From contig NZ_JAHVDV010000025.1 in assembly GCF_051486985.1 (NCBI RefSeq), positions 1 to 64,000 on the forward strand: a stretch of DNA of 64,000 bases, given 5' to 3'. Shown here piece after piece: positions 17,722-27,130 of the stretch; position 1 is the first letter of the stretch; the number at the start of each line of letters is the position of its first letter. The notes under the pieces are model-generated. The model was given only the letters and a program-made list of their open reading frames with translations. It was not told the DNA's origin and did not search any database. This DNA comes from CBFFRJ01 sp051486985. Lineage in GTDB: Bacteria > Pseudomonadota > Gammaproteobacteria > Enterobacterales > Enterobacteriaceae. Made by a program: the position numbers and the translations under genes.

Positions 17722-18318
17722 TCAGGACACAAGGCCCAACGCGCGTTTGACCGGGCCGAAACTGCGCCGGTGGTGTTCGGTTGCGCCATGTTCAACCAGC
17801 TTTTCGAGATGAAATGCGGTTGGATAACCTTTGTGTTGCGCAAAACCATATTGGGGGAATGTCATATCCAGCGCGGCCATTTCCGCATCCCGTGACACTT
17901 TGGCAAGAATAGACGCCGCGCTGATTTCCTGCACCCGGCTGTCCCCTTTTACCACCGCCATCGAGGGCACAGGCAATGTGGGACAACGGTTGCCGTCAAT
18001 CAACACATACTCCGGGACGATATGCAGTCCGGCAACGGCGCGCTGCATCGCCAGCATCGTGGCATGCAAAATGTTCAGTTCGTCTATTTCATGGGGCTCA
18101 GCGCGGCCAAGACTCCAGGATAACGCCTTCTCTTTGATCTCCTCGCAGAGCGCGAGACGGCGCTTCTCCGATAACTTCTTGGAGTCAGTTAGCCCCACGA
18201 TGGGTCGCAGGGGGTCAAGAATAACCGCAGCGGTGACCACTGCACCTACCAACGGCCCGCGCCCCACTTCATCCACACCCGCAACCAGATGCGTGTGCGG
18301 GTATTCAAATTCAATCAT
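17722..18318 (-). CDS. rnhB: Ribonuclease HII RnhB
   Basis: Type 2 RNase H that nicks RNA in RNA-DNA hybrids and removes single ribonucleotides from DNA (ribonucleotide excision repair). The 198 aa protein has the GVDEVGRGPLVGAV signature with catalytic Asp16 and Glu17. IDGNRCP and the KGDSRVQEISAASILAKV segment carry further active-site residues. The start overlaps the lpxB stop by 4 bp, the tight arrangement kept in E. coli. Confidence 0.97.
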   Translation of the reverse strand: MIEFEYPHTHLVAGVDEVGRGPLVGAVVTAAVILDPLRPIVGLTDSKKLSEKRRLALCEEIKEKALSWSLGRAEPHEIDELNILHATMLAMQRAVAGLHIVPEYVLIDGNRCPTLPVPSMAVVKGDSRVQEISAASILAKVSRDAEMAALDMTFPQYGFAQHKGYPTAFHLEKLVEHGATEHHRRSFGPVKRALGLVS

Positions 18319-19463
18319 TGTGCCAACTCCAGTACAGCAGCAGCGGCCTGTTCATCGGCATTACATCGGATCTGCAGGTGCAGTTCGCGGAAAATGTCAT
18401 GCATGGCATGGTGCGCTTTGCCATTCGCCAGCAACGGAAGTAATGCATCCGCTAATTTCTTAGGCTGACACTCATCCTGCAATAACTCTTTTACCAGCTC
18501 GCGGCCTGCCAGCAAGTTTGGCAGCGAGACGTAATCGGTTTTGACCAGCCGTTTCGCAAGCCAGAAGGTGAACGGCTTCATTCGGTAGCCGACCACCATC
18601 GGGCATTTTGCCAGCATACACTCCAGCGCCGCGGTGCCTGACGCCAGAAGCGCTGCATCGCTGGCAATCATGGCATCACGCGCCATGCCATCAAGCATAT
18701 GCACCTGTAAATCAGGGGCGGTCTCCTGTTTGATTCGCTCAAACTGTTCACGCCTTTTCGCATTGACCAGGGGCACGGCCACATGCAGATCAGGATAATG
18801 CTCACGCAGAAGTTGTGCCGTACGCAGGAAGTCGGCACTCAGCATTTCCACTTCCGCGCCCCGGCTACCCGGTAGCAGGGCGAGACAGTGTGCCTCAGGC
18901 GGAATCCCTAATCTGCTTCTCGCGGCCTGCTTGTCCGGATCCAGCGGCATGGCATCCGCCATCGTGTGACCGATGAACCGACAAGGAACATTAAATCTGT
19001 CATAAAACGCTTTTTCGAAAGGCAGAAAAGCTAGCACCAGATTGGTGGCTCTGCCTATTTTGAAAACGCGTTTCTGGCGCCAGGCCCAGACTGAGGGGCT
19101 GACATAATGAATAGTCCTGATGCCCTGTTTTTTCAGGTTCCCCTCAAGGGTAATGTTGAAATCAGGCGCATCAATGCCGACAAAGACATCCGGCTTTAAT
19201 GCAGAGAAACGGCGGGTGAGATCGGCACGAATGTGAAGTAACCGACGCAGCCGCCCCAGTACCTCAACGATCCCCATCACCGCCAGCTCTTCCATTTCAT
19301 ACCAGGCTTCACACCCTTCCGCCTGCATCAGTGGCCCTGCCACCCCAACAAAGCGGGCGTCAGGCACACGCGCCTTCAGGGCGCGAATGAGCCCCGCACC
19401 AAGAATATCGCCGGAGGTTTCTCCGGCGACGAGGGCTATTGTTAACGGGCGATGCTCGACCAT
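18315..19463 (-). CDS. lpxB: Lipid-A-disaccharide synthase LpxB
   Basis: GT19 glycosyltransferase at the cytoplasmic face of the inner membrane. It condenses UDP-2,3-diacylglucosamine and lipid X into the beta-1,6 disaccharide of lipid A. The 382 aa protein equals the E. coli length. Visible motifs include VAGETSGDILGAGLI near the N-terminus, YVSPSVWAWR, and LLPGSRGAEV for nucleotide binding. It overlaps lpxA by 1 bp and rnhB by 4 bp, so the three are translationally linked. Confidence 0.97.
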   Translation of the reverse strand: MVEHRPLTIALVAGETSGDILGAGLIRALKARVPDARFVGVAGPLMQAEGCEAWYEMEELAVMGIVEVLGRLRRLLHIRADLTRRFSALKPDVFVGIDAPDFNITLEGNLKKQGIRTIHYVSPSVWAWRQKRVFKIGRATNLVLAFLPFEKAFYDRFNVPCRFIGHTMADAMPLDPDKQAARSRLGIPPEAHCLALLPGSRGAEVEMLSADFLRTAQLLREHYPDLHVAVPLVNAKRREQFERIKQETAPDLQVHMLDGMARDAMIASDAALLASGTAALECMLAKCPMVVGYRMKPFTFWLAKRLVKTDYVSLPNLLAGRELVKELLQDECQPKKLADALLPLLANGKAHHAMHDIFRELHLQIRCNADEQAAAAVLELAQ

Positions 19464-20251
19464 TACCGAATCAGGCCACGCGTGGAGCGCTCAAAGAATT
19501 CAGTGAACGCCTTCACTTCAGGATACTGCTGTGCCAGCTCAGTAATCTCAGGTTTTGCTTCGTCCAGCGTTTTACCGCTGCGATAAAGCAGTTTGTAGGC
19601 GTTACGGATGGCGTGAATCGCTTCACGGCTGAAGCCGCGACGTTTCAACCCTTCGATGTTAACCCCAAACGGCGTCGCATGGTTGCCCTGAGCGATAACG
19701 TAAGGCGGAACGTCCTGCGCCACACCGGAGCAGCCGCCCACCATCACGTGCGCACCGATGATGCAGAACTGGTGGACTGCGGTCATGCCACCGATGATAG
19801 CAAAGTCATCAACAGAGACATGGCCTGCAAGCGTGGCGTTATTCGCGAGGATACAGCGATCACCAATGGTACAGTCATGCGCAACATGCGTGTTGACCAT
19901 CATGAGGTTATCACTGCCCACCTTCGTTAATCCGCCGCCTTGTACCGTGCCACGGTGAATGGTGACGCTTTCGCGAATGCGGTTGCGATCGCCAATTTCC
20001 ACGCGAGTCGGCTCACCAGCATATTTAAGATCCTGGTTAACTTCCCCGATGGAAGCGAACTGATAAATCTCGTTATCACGACCAATTTTAGTATGGCCGT
20101 TTATAACAACATGAGACTTCAGTACGGTGCCTTCGCCAATTTCGACGTTAGCGCCAACAATACAAAACGGACCAATGTGAGCATTAGCGCCAATAATGGC
20201 ACCGTCTTCAACAATGGCAGAAGGATGAATAAAGGCGGTTTTATCAATCAC
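19463..20251 (-). CDS. lpxA: UDP-N-acetylglucosamine O-acyltransferase LpxA
   Basis: First enzyme of lipid A synthesis: transfers 3-hydroxymyristate from ACP to the 3-OH of UDP-GlcNAc. The 262 aa protein is a trimeric left-handed beta-helix, seen as many hexapeptide repeats, with the catalytic His125 in THVAHD and a helical C-terminal domain. It sits 3 bp after fabZ and overlaps lpxB by 1 bp. fabZ competes for the same acyl-ACP substrate, so their coupling balances LPS and phospholipid. Confidence 0.98.
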   Translation of the reverse strand: MIDKTAFIHPSAIVEDGAIIGANAHIGPFCIVGANVEIGEGTVLKSHVVINGHTKIGRDNEIYQFASIGEVNQDLKYAGEPTRVEIGDRNRIRESVTIHRGTVQGGGLTKVGSDNLMMVNTHVAHDCTIGDRCILANNATLAGHVSVDDFAIIGGMTAVHQFCIIGAHVMVGGCSGVAQDVPPYVIAQGNHATPFGVNIEGLKRRGFSREAIHAIRNAYKLLYRSGKTLDEAKPEITELAQQYPEVKAFTEFFERSTRGLIR

Positions 20252-20254
20252 GTA

Positions 20255-20710
20255 TCAGGCCTCCCGGCTACGTGCACACATCATAGTAGCTTCGCAAACA
20301 ACTTTACCGTCGACCAGAGCTACGCCTTTAAAGCGAGTCAGCCCACGGCGCGTTTTTTCAAAGGTGACTTCCATGATCATTTGATCGCCTGGCACAACCG
20401 GACGCTTGAAGCGCGCTTCGTCAATACCTGCGAAATAATAGAGCTCACCCGGCTCCAGTTTTCCAACGCTTTTAAACGCCAGAATACCCGTGGCCTGCGC
20501 CATCGCTTCCAGAATCAACACACCCGGAAAAATGGGTTTGCCCGGGAAATGTCCCTGGAAAAATGGCTCATTTACAGAGACATTTTTAACTGCGCGCAGA
20601 AAACGACCTTCTTCAAAATCCAGCACGCGGTCAACCAGTAAAAACGGATAACGGTGCGGCAGAAGCTCCAGAATCTCTTCAATGTGCAGAGTATGAGTGT
20701 CAGTAGTCAA
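20255..20710 (-). CDS. fabZ: 3-hydroxyacyl-[acyl-carrier-protein] dehydratase FabZ
   Basis: Hot-dog-fold dehydratase that removes water from 3-hydroxyacyl-ACP during fatty-acid elongation, including unsaturated intermediates. The 151 aa protein has the catalytic His54 in FQGHFPG and Glu68 in GVLILEAMAQ. It lies between lpxD and lpxA; the upstream gap to lpxD is 105 bp with nothing obvious in it. Balance between FabZ and LpxC sets the ratio of membrane phospholipid to LPS in E. coli. Confidence 0.98.
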   Translation of the reverse strand: MTTDTHTLHIEEILELLPHRYPFLLVDRVLDFEEGRFLRAVKNVSVNEPFFQGHFPGKPIFPGVLILEAMAQATGILAFKSVGKLEPGELYYFAGIDEARFKRPVVPGDQMIMEVTFEKTRRGLTRFKGVALVDGKVVCEATMMCARSREA

Positions 20711-20815
20711 AATACTCTTCCTGTCTAAATATACTAAAAGGCAATAATAACACGGCCCGAGGCAATCGTGAGAATGCCTGCAGGCCGGGAAGTTTAAGTG
20801 TTAACGAGCGAGCTG

Positions 20816-21841
20816 TTAGTCTTCTTTATTGACCTTGCGCTCAACAGCTTTGAGGCGCTTGCTCATGTCATCAATATTCATTACCAGTGCGGCAGTTTTA
20901 CGCCAGACTTTGTTCGGCTGAAGCGGGATACCCGAGGAATAGACACCAGGCTCAGTGATAGGACGCATCACCATACCCATCCCCGTCACGGTGACCTTGT
21001 CGCAGATTTCCATGTGACCATTAATGACGCTGGCACCACCAATCATACAGTAACGGCCAATTTTCAAACTGCCCGCCATGATGACGCCACCAGCAACGGC
21101 AGTATTGTCGCCAATCACGACGTTATGTGCAATCTGACACTGATTATCAATGATCACACCGTTACCAATTTGTGTGTCATCAAGCGCCCCACGATCGATA
21201 GTGGTGCAGGCACCAATCTCGACACGATCGCCAATAATGACGCGCCCGATCTGCGGGATCTTAACCCAGTTACCACGATCGTTCGCATAACCGAAGCCGT
21301 CAGCCCCGATCACGGTACCGGACTGGATGAGGCAATTCTCACCGATCTCAATTTCATGGTAAATGGTGACGTTAGCCCAGAGTCGCGACCCTGCACCAAT
21401 TTTTGTCTTTTTACCGACAAAGCAACCGGCGCCAATCACTACGTTATCACCGAGAATCACATCGGATTCGATAACAGCATTTGCGCCAATAGCTACGTTA
21501 TTGCCTACTGTTGCGCTCGGGTCGATCACGGCACTGGGTGCAATGTTCTCAGCCGGCTGCGGCGTTGAATCTAGAATTTGGGCCATACGGGCATAAGTGA
21601 GATAAGGATTTCTCACAATTAAAGCCGCGCTTTTGGCAAACGGAAGATCGTCCTGTGTCATAACGACAGCAGACGCCTGGCAGTCATTCAGATTTTCACG
21701 GTATTTAGGATTAACCATGAAGGTGATTTGACCTGCTTTAGCAGATTGCATGGACGCAACGCCGGTGATGACGAGATCGCCATCACCGTGTAATTCTGCA
21801 TCCAACTGTTGAGCTAAATCAGACAGTCGAATTGAAGGCAT
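20816..21841 (-). CDS. lpxD: UDP-3-O-(3-hydroxymyristoyl)glucosamine N-acyltransferase LpxD
   Basis: Third step of lipid A synthesis: N-acylates UDP-3-O-acyl-glucosamine with 3-hydroxymyristate. The 341 aa protein has an N-terminal uridine-binding domain (to about 100). A left-handed beta-helix of hexapeptide repeats follows, with catalytic His239 in CQIAHN and a C-terminal helical extension. It is 3 bp after skp on the same strand, so it is co-transcribed with the outer-membrane assembly genes. Confidence 0.98.
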   Translation of the reverse strand: MPSIRLSDLAQQLDAELHGDGDLVITGVASMQSAKAGQITFMVNPKYRENLNDCQASAVVMTQDDLPFAKSAALIVRNPYLTYARMAQILDSTPQPAENIAPSAVIDPSATVGNNVAIGANAVIESDVILGDNVVIGAGCFVGKKTKIGAGSRLWANVTIYHEIEIGENCLIQSGTVIGADGFGYANDRGNWVKIPQIGRVIIGDRVEIGACTTIDRGALDDTQIGNGVIIDNQCQIAHNVVIGDNTAVAGGVIMAGSLKIGRYCMIGGASVINGHMEICDKVTVTGMGMVMRPITEPGVYSSGIPLQPNKVWRKTAALVMNIDDMSKRLKAVERKVNKED

Positions 21842-21844
21842 TAC

Positions 21845-22339
21845 TTATTTAACCTGTTTCAGCACATCAGCGGTGATGTCTTTCACGTCACTGCTGTTGT
21901 AGATAGCAGCGTTAGCCGGGATAACCAGGTCTACGCCCTGATCCGCAGCAACTTTCTTCACTGCAGCCTGAATACGCGTCATCAGCTTGCCACGTTCTTC
22001 ATTAGAACGACGAGCCTGATCCTGCTCGAATGCCTGACCTTTCTGCGCGAGATTCTGACGCTGGGACTGGATATCTTTTTCCAGCTTGGTACGTTCCGTC
22101 GCTTTCATCGTGGAACCGTCACGCTGATAACGCTGCATTTTGGTCTGCAGGTCAGATTCCAGACGCTGAAGCTCGCTGGCACGGCTACCGAACTCGTTTT
22201 TCATGGTCTGAGAAACGCCGGAAGTCTGCGCAACCTGTTGGAACAGGCTGTTCATATCCACGACAGCAATTTTGTCAGCTGCCTGAGCAGAAGAAGCCAT
22301 TGCCAAACCGAAACCTGCAGCTAATAACAACTTTTTCAC
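21845..22339 (-). CDS. skp: Periplasmic chaperone Skp (OmpH)
   Basis: Trimeric jellyfish-shaped chaperone that carries unfolded outer-membrane proteins across the periplasm to BamA. The signal peptide is cleaved after SSAQA (residue 20). The middle of the protein is a long charged coiled-coil (about 45-120) and the C-terminal part completes the beta-barrel body. Length is 164 aa against 161 in E. coli. It lies directly downstream of its partner bamA; the 114 bp gap contains a stem-loop. Confidence 0.96.
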   Translation of the reverse strand: MKKLLLAAGFGLAMASSAQAADKIAVVDMNSLFQQVAQTSGVSQTMKNEFGSRASELQRLESDLQTKMQRYQRDGSTMKATERTKLEKDIQSQRQNLAQKGQAFEQDQARRSNEERGKLMTRIQAAVKKVAADQGVDLVIPANAAIYNSSDVKDITADVLKQVK

Positions 22340-22394
22340 TATAAACTCCTCACCATCCCAATTGTACCCTGAGGTACCGTTCTTTGCGTTGGCG

Positions 22395-22413
22395 GGCGGT
22401 GTCTGTCACCGCC
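22395..22413. other. Stem-loop in the bamA-skp gap
   Basis: GGCGGTG (22395-22401) pairs with CACCGCC (22407-22413) over a 5-base loop, about 41 bp after the bamA stop. No T-run follows, so it is more likely an mRNA stability or partial-termination element than a full terminator. Function is inferred from position only. Confidence 0.45.
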
Positions 22414-22453
22414 ACGACCATCACTACATCATGCATTCCATCGCAGTGGCACG

Positions 22454-24868
22454 TTACCAGGTTTTACCAATGTTAAACTGGAACTGTTCTGCCTTGTCTC
22501 CATCGTACTTCTTAAACGGCTGGGCGTAGGAGAATACCAACGGCCCCAATGGGGACATCCATTGTAGTGCGATACCCGCAGACATACGGATATTGCTTGG
22601 ATCACTATAATCCGGGACACCCAGCGCTTTCATATCAGCAGTATTCTGCCAGTTGGTATCCCATACGGTACCTGCATCCCAGAAGAAGGAGGTACGTACT
22701 GAGTTTGCATATTTTTCGCTGATAAACGGCGTTGGGGTAATCAACTCTACGCTGGCAACACCCATGGCGTTACCACCCACCGCATCATCAGAGCTACAGT
22801 ATTTTTCTGTCGTCGAATCACAGTTATCCAGGCCACGGCCGCCGTAGTAGACCGCTTTTGGACCGATGTTGTTGGACTGGAAACCACGAACCGTGCTGGA
22901 ACCACCGGCATAGAAGTTTTCATAGAACGGCATCTCTTTACCGCCCAATCCATCACCATACCCCCAACGCGTACGTCCAAGAACAACCCAGCTATGATCT
23001 TCATCGATAGGGAAGTAGGACGCGGTGTCTACCGTTACTTTGTAGAACTCGTTGTCGGATCCTGGGATCGTTACTTTACCATTCAGGTTGACGCGCGAGC
23101 CTTTTGTCGGGAAGTAGCCGCGGTCAAGGTTGTTGTAAGTCCAACCGTAGTTGAAGGTAAAGTCGTTGGCATTATAGCCGTTGTTATCACTGGTCGTGCT
23201 GGACGTTTGACCTACGGAGTCCAGATAACGCCACATCGCCACCTGCGGTTCCATATTAGACAAGTCATTATGGACATAGCCTAAACCAAGGCGGAGGGTG
23301 TTGTATTCGTTAATCGGGAAGCCGAGCGTGCCATCCAGACCATAACTTTTGTTGGTATAGGAGGACAAATCCGCATCGTCAGCTTTAAAGTCATTGTAGA
23401 AGATGCGCCCACCAAGGCTGACACCATCTACCGTAAAGTACGGGTTAGTGACAGAGAACTCGGAGTAGGTCTGGTAATCGTTCTTGGTGCCGTTGATACC
23501 AACAGAATAACCCGTACCCAACCAGTTATCCTGCTGAACGCCGACCTGGAAGCTCACGCCGCTTTCAGTACCGTAGCCCACACCAAAGTTGAAACTACCG
23601 GTGTTACGCTCTTTGACTTTATAGACAACATCCACCTGGTCTGGACGACCCGGCACGCGCTGCGTATCCGCATCTACGGTCTCGAAGTAACCCAGACGGT
23701 TCAGACGCTCTTTACCCTGGTCAACGAGATCGCTGCCAAGCCACGCCCCTTCCATCTGACGCATCTCGCGACGCAATACAGCGTCTTTGGATGTGTCATT
23801 CCCTTCAAAGCGGATTTTACGGACGTAGTAACGGTTACCGGCGTCAACGTTGACGTGCAGCTTAACGGTTTTGTCGGTATCGTTGATTTCAGGCTGAGAC
23901 TGAACACGCGGGTAGGCATAACCATAGCGACCCAGAAGCTTTTTAATATTATCTTCCATTTTGGTCACTTTGGCGCCGTTATACAGCTCGCCCGGCTCAA
24001 TTTTGGTCAGGCTTTCAATCTCAGCAGAGTGCCCCGCAAGATTACCGCTCACCTGTACGCTTGAGAGTTTGTACTGATCGCCTTCCGTCACATTGATGGT
24101 GATATAGATGCCTTTTTTATCGGGCGTCAGACTCACCTGCGTGGAATCAATATTGAAACGCGCGTAGCCACGATCCAGATAGTAACTGCGCAGGGATTCG
24201 AGATCGCCCGCCAGTTTTTGCTTCTGGTATTTGCGATCGCCGACCACGTTCCACCACGGCACTTCGTCACGGAGCTGGAAGGTGGAGATCAACTGTTCGG
24301 TACTAAAGGCATGGTTACCGACGATGTTGATCTGCTGGATCTTCGCTGAGACACCTTCCTGGAAGACCAGTTTGAGATCAACACGATTTCGCGGCAGCGG
24401 CGTGACAACAGCCTTCACGCTGGCGCTGTATTTACCCACACTGTAGTAGAAATCTTCCAGCCCTTTTTCAATATCAGCAAGGGTGGTGCGATCGAGGGAT
24501 TCGCCAACACGCACGCCAGAAGCTTCGAGATTCTGCTTCAGCATGTCATCTTTCACCGCTTTGTTACCGGAGAAAGTGATACTGGCGATTGTCGGGCGTT
24601 CTTTTACCTGAACAAGAAGGGTATCACCGTCGCGAAGTACGCGAACATCCTCGAAGTTGCCAGTGGCAAACAACGCACGAATGGTGTTACTGACATCTTC
24701 ATCATTCACCGTATCGCCCGGACGGACCGGCATACTGAGGAGGGCCGCACCAACGGCGACACGCTGCAGGCCTTCGAAATGAATGTCCTTCACTACGAAC
24801 CCGTCAGCACCGTATACGGTGGCGCTGCTGAACAGCAGCGACGCTATGAGCAACTTTTTCATCGCCAT
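22454..24868 (-). CDS. bamA: Outer-membrane protein assembly factor BamA
   Basis: Omp85-family core of the BAM complex that folds beta-barrel proteins into the outer membrane. Signal peptide ends near ATVYG (residue 20). Five POTRA domains follow (about 24-420), then a 16-stranded barrel with the conserved VRGF motif in loop 6 and a terminal aromatic signature ending in KTW. Length is 804 aa against 810 in E. coli. Most of the difference is in extracellular loops, where a stretch near 673-696 with two cysteines replaces a longer E. coli loop. It lies downstream of rseP; a sigma-E-like promoter is visible inside rseP. Confidence 0.98.
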   Translation of the reverse strand: MAMKKLLIASLLFSSATVYGADGFVVKDIHFEGLQRVAVGAALLSMPVRPGDTVNDEDVSNTIRALFATGNFEDVRVLRDGDTLLVQVKERPTIASITFSGNKAVKDDMLKQNLEASGVRVGESLDRTTLADIEKGLEDFYYSVGKYSASVKAVVTPLPRNRVDLKLVFQEGVSAKIQQINIVGNHAFSTEQLISTFQLRDEVPWWNVVGDRKYQKQKLAGDLESLRSYYLDRGYARFNIDSTQVSLTPDKKGIYITINVTEGDQYKLSSVQVSGNLAGHSAEIESLTKIEPGELYNGAKVTKMEDNIKKLLGRYGYAYPRVQSQPEINDTDKTVKLHVNVDAGNRYYVRKIRFEGNDTSKDAVLRREMRQMEGAWLGSDLVDQGKERLNRLGYFETVDADTQRVPGRPDQVDVVYKVKERNTGSFNFGVGYGTESGVSFQVGVQQDNWLGTGYSVGINGTKNDYQTYSEFSVTNPYFTVDGVSLGGRIFYNDFKADDADLSSYTNKSYGLDGTLGFPINEYNTLRLGLGYVHNDLSNMEPQVAMWRYLDSVGQTSSTTSDNNGYNANDFTFNYGWTYNNLDRGYFPTKGSRVNLNGKVTIPGSDNEFYKVTVDTASYFPIDEDHSWVVLGRTRWGYGDGLGGKEMPFYENFYAGGSSTVRGFQSNNIGPKAVYYGGRGLDNCDSTTEKYCSSDDAVGGNAMGVASVELITPTPFISEKYANSVRTSFFWDAGTVWDTNWQNTADMKALGVPDYSDPSNIRMSAGIALQWMSPLGPLVFSYAQPFKKYDGDKAEQFQFNIGKTW

Positions 24869-24899
24869 CGTTATTATGCGTTCTTCCTAACAAACTCTC

Positions 24900-26249
24900 T
24901 CATAACCGAGAGAAATCATTGAAAAGTGCAAGCCCCATTAACAACACCAGCAATATCGAGCCAATGCGGTAGCTAAAGTCTTGAACTCGCTCGGATACCG
25001 GTTTACCTTTCAGCTTTTCAATCGCCAAAAACAACAGATGTCCCCCGTCCAGGACAGGTAATGGAAACAGGTTGATTATCCCCAGGTTCACGCTGATTAA
25101 AGCGAGGAACATCAGGTAGTAAATCACCCCGAACTCTGCTGACATCCCAGCCCCCTGAGCGATCGAAATCGGCCCACTGAGGTTGTTCAGTTTTACGTCA
25201 CCGGTTATCAATTTCCCCAACATACTGACCGTAAGCTTCATTAATTGCCAGGTCTTATCCGTGGCCTCGGCAATAGCGCTGAATGGTCCGTACTGGCGTA
25301 CTGTCTTGTATTCATCTGGCAGAGGGATGATTTTTGGCACAACGCCAGCAAACCCTTCTGCTTTGTTACCGGGCTTTGTATCCGGTATCAGTGTTAAAGA
25401 CAAGGAACTCCCTTGCCTTTCGATGTCCAGCGCAAGTGATGTACCCGGATTATCCCTCACCAGGGTTACAAACGTCATCCATTGCGTAAGTGGCTGACCA
25501 TCGACTTTAACGATCCTGTCGCCAGCTTGCAAACCTGCTTTGCTGGCAGCAGAACCTGATTGTATCTCAGCAAGCACCGGTTCAATCTGCGGACCACGAG
25601 GTCGAATCCCTAATGACGCTACCGGATCCTCTCTGTCAGGCTCAAAATGCCACTGGCGCAAATCAAGAACTTTGTCCTGGCGGCTGTCGCTGCCAAAAGG
25701 TGCCACGCTGAGGGTCGTTTGTTTGTCACCGATTTTTGACACCAGTTGCAAACGCACAGCATCCCAATCAGGCGTTTCGATACCATCAATTGCTTTAAGT
25801 TCCGTACCGGGTGTAATTTGCGCATGTGCCGCGATGGAATCGGTGGTTATTTCACCAATAACCGGCCGCACGCCAGGGACGCCAATGATAAACACCAGCC
25901 AGTAAGCAAAAATGGCAAAAAGAAAATTGGCAATAGGCCCTGCAGCAATCACTGCCGCACGCTGGCCTACGGTTTTGTTGTTAAAGGCGTGGTGGCGCAT
26001 TTCTGGCGTTACCGCCTCAACGCGCTCATCCAGCATTTTGACGTAGCCGCCAAGTGGAATCAGGGCAATGACAAATTCAGTCCCCTGCTTGTCATGACGG
26101 CGCCAGAGCGCTTTACCAAACCCAATGGAAAAGCGTTCAACCCGGACGCCGCAACGGCGAGCAACCCAGAAATGGCCAAACTCGTGCACGGTGATAAGCA
26201 CACCAAGTGCAACAATAAACGCTGCCAGATTCCAGAGAATGCTCACCAT
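24900..26249 (-). CDS. rseP: Site-2 zinc metalloprotease RseP
   Basis: Inner-membrane intramembrane protease that cuts RseA after DegS, releasing sigma-E, and also clears signal peptides. The zinc motif HEFGH is at residues 22-26 in the first membrane segment. Two PDZ domains lie in the middle (about 125-310), and the C-terminal NLFPLPVLDGGH supplies the third zinc ligand Asp. The ATG ending at 26249 is chosen since AAGGA precedes it and the length (449 aa) matches E. coli. It is 11 bp after cdsA. Confidence 0.97.
   Translation of the reverse strand: MVSILWNLAAFIVALGVLITVHEFGHFWVARRCGVRVERFSIGFGKALWRRHDKQGTEFVIALIPLGGYVKMLDERVEAVTPEMRHHAFNNKTVGQRAAVIAAGPIANFLFAIFAYWLVFIIGVPGVRPVIGEITTDSIAAHAQITPGTELKAIDGIETPDWDAVRLQLVSKIGDKQTTLSVAPFGSDSRQDKVLDLRQWHFEPDREDPVASLGIRPRGPQIEPVLAEIQSGSAASKAGLQAGDRIVKVDGQPLTQWMTFVTLVRDNPGTSLALDIERQGSSLSLTLIPDTKPGNKAEGFAGVVPKIIPLPDEYKTVRQYGPFSAIAEATDKTWQLMKLTVSMLGKLITGDVKLNNLSGPISIAQGAGMSAEFGVIYYLMFLALISVNLGIINLFPLPVLDGGHLLFLAIEKLKGKPVSERVQDFSYRIGSILLVLLMGLALFNDFSRL
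25776..25803 (-). promoter_or_regulatory. Putative sigma-E promoter inside rseP, for bamA-skp-lpx
   Basis: On the minus strand GGAACTT (25797-25803) is followed after 16 bp by TCGAA (25776-25780), close to the sigma-E consensus GGAACTT-N15/16-TCTRA. The -35 is a perfect match; the -10 is partial. It lies in the rseP coding sequence, about 910 bp before bamA, and would raise outer-membrane assembly genes on envelope stress. Confidence 0.5.
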
Positions 26250-26260
26250 AAATCCTTCCG

Positions 26261-27118
26261 TCAAATCGTCCTGAAAACCAGCAATAACAGGCAAGCAAAT
26301 ACGGGTACTGCTGCTGTCAAACTGTCGATGCGATCCAGTATACCGCCATGACCCGGAATTAGATGACCACTATCTTTAATTCCCGCTTCACGCTTAAACA
26401 TACTTTCCGTTAAATCACCCAGCACTGATGCCAGGGCCGCCACAACGGAACAGATAAACAGTGTGGAGATCGTTACATCCAGGTTTGCCCAGGCGCCATA
26501 CCCCCAGGAAATAATAGCGGCGGTGAACAAGCCACCAATGAAGCCTTGCCAGGTTTTACCCGGGGAGACTTTTGGCGCCAGCTTATGCTTACCAAAGAGT
26601 TTACCGAACATATAGGCACCCGAATCCGCTCCCCAGACCAGGATCATAACGTACAACAACCACAGCGCACCGCTGTAGTGGTTGTCATCATAGTGCCAGG
26701 AACGTAATGCCAGCATACCCCAGAAAAAAGGGATGATAGTGAGAATGCCGAACATCAACCGCAGGACTTTTGAATGACGCCAGATCCCTGCAGAAGCCGG
26801 ATACCCTAGCACCAATAACAATGCGACCAGCCACCATCCCAATGACGCCCACAGGGATATTTCAACCAATGGCTGATGAATATTGTGATGGTACTCCGGG
26901 ATGGTAAACAGCATGGCTGCCAATACAAAGCCGCATAGCACTGCAAGCCAGACGCGTTGCGTACGGGAGGTGAAGCCGCTCAGTTGCCCCCATTCCCATG
27001 CAGCCAGCATACACACGACCAGTGTCACAATCGCAAAGCCCATCGGCGGCAGCAAAAACAGTGCGGCGATGACAATGGGTATTAATACAAACGCGGAAAT
27101 CAGGCGATACTTCAGCAA
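26261..27118 (-). CDS. cdsA: Phosphatidate cytidylyltransferase CdsA
   Basis: Makes CDP-diacylglycerol from CTP and phosphatidic acid, the precursor of all phospholipids. The 285 aa polytopic membrane protein has about eight hydrophobic segments. The CDP-DAG synthase signature is near the C-terminus (KREAGIKDSGHLIPGHGG followed by LDR, about 235-260). It is 12 bp downstream of uppS and 11 bp upstream of rseP, forming a continuous operon. Confidence 0.97.
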   Translation of the reverse strand: MLKYRLISAFVLIPIVIAALFLLPPMGFAIVTLVVCMLAAWEWGQLSGFTSRTQRVWLAVLCGFVLAAMLFTIPEYHHNIHQPLVEISLWASLGWWLVALLLVLGYPASAGIWRHSKVLRLMFGILTIIPFFWGMLALRSWHYDDNHYSGALWLLYVMILVWGADSGAYMFGKLFGKHKLAPKVSPGKTWQGFIGGLFTAAIISWGYGAWANLDVTISTLFICSVVAALASVLGDLTESMFKREAGIKDSGHLIPGHGGILDRIDSLTAAVPVFACLLLLVFRTI

Positions 27119-27130
27119 AAGCTACCCCCA

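Noticed and set aside
20798..21568. 256-codon open frame antisense to lpxD
   Set aside because: The repeated Asn/Asp/Thr/His-rich translation merely mirrors the hexapeptide repeats of LpxD on the other strand.
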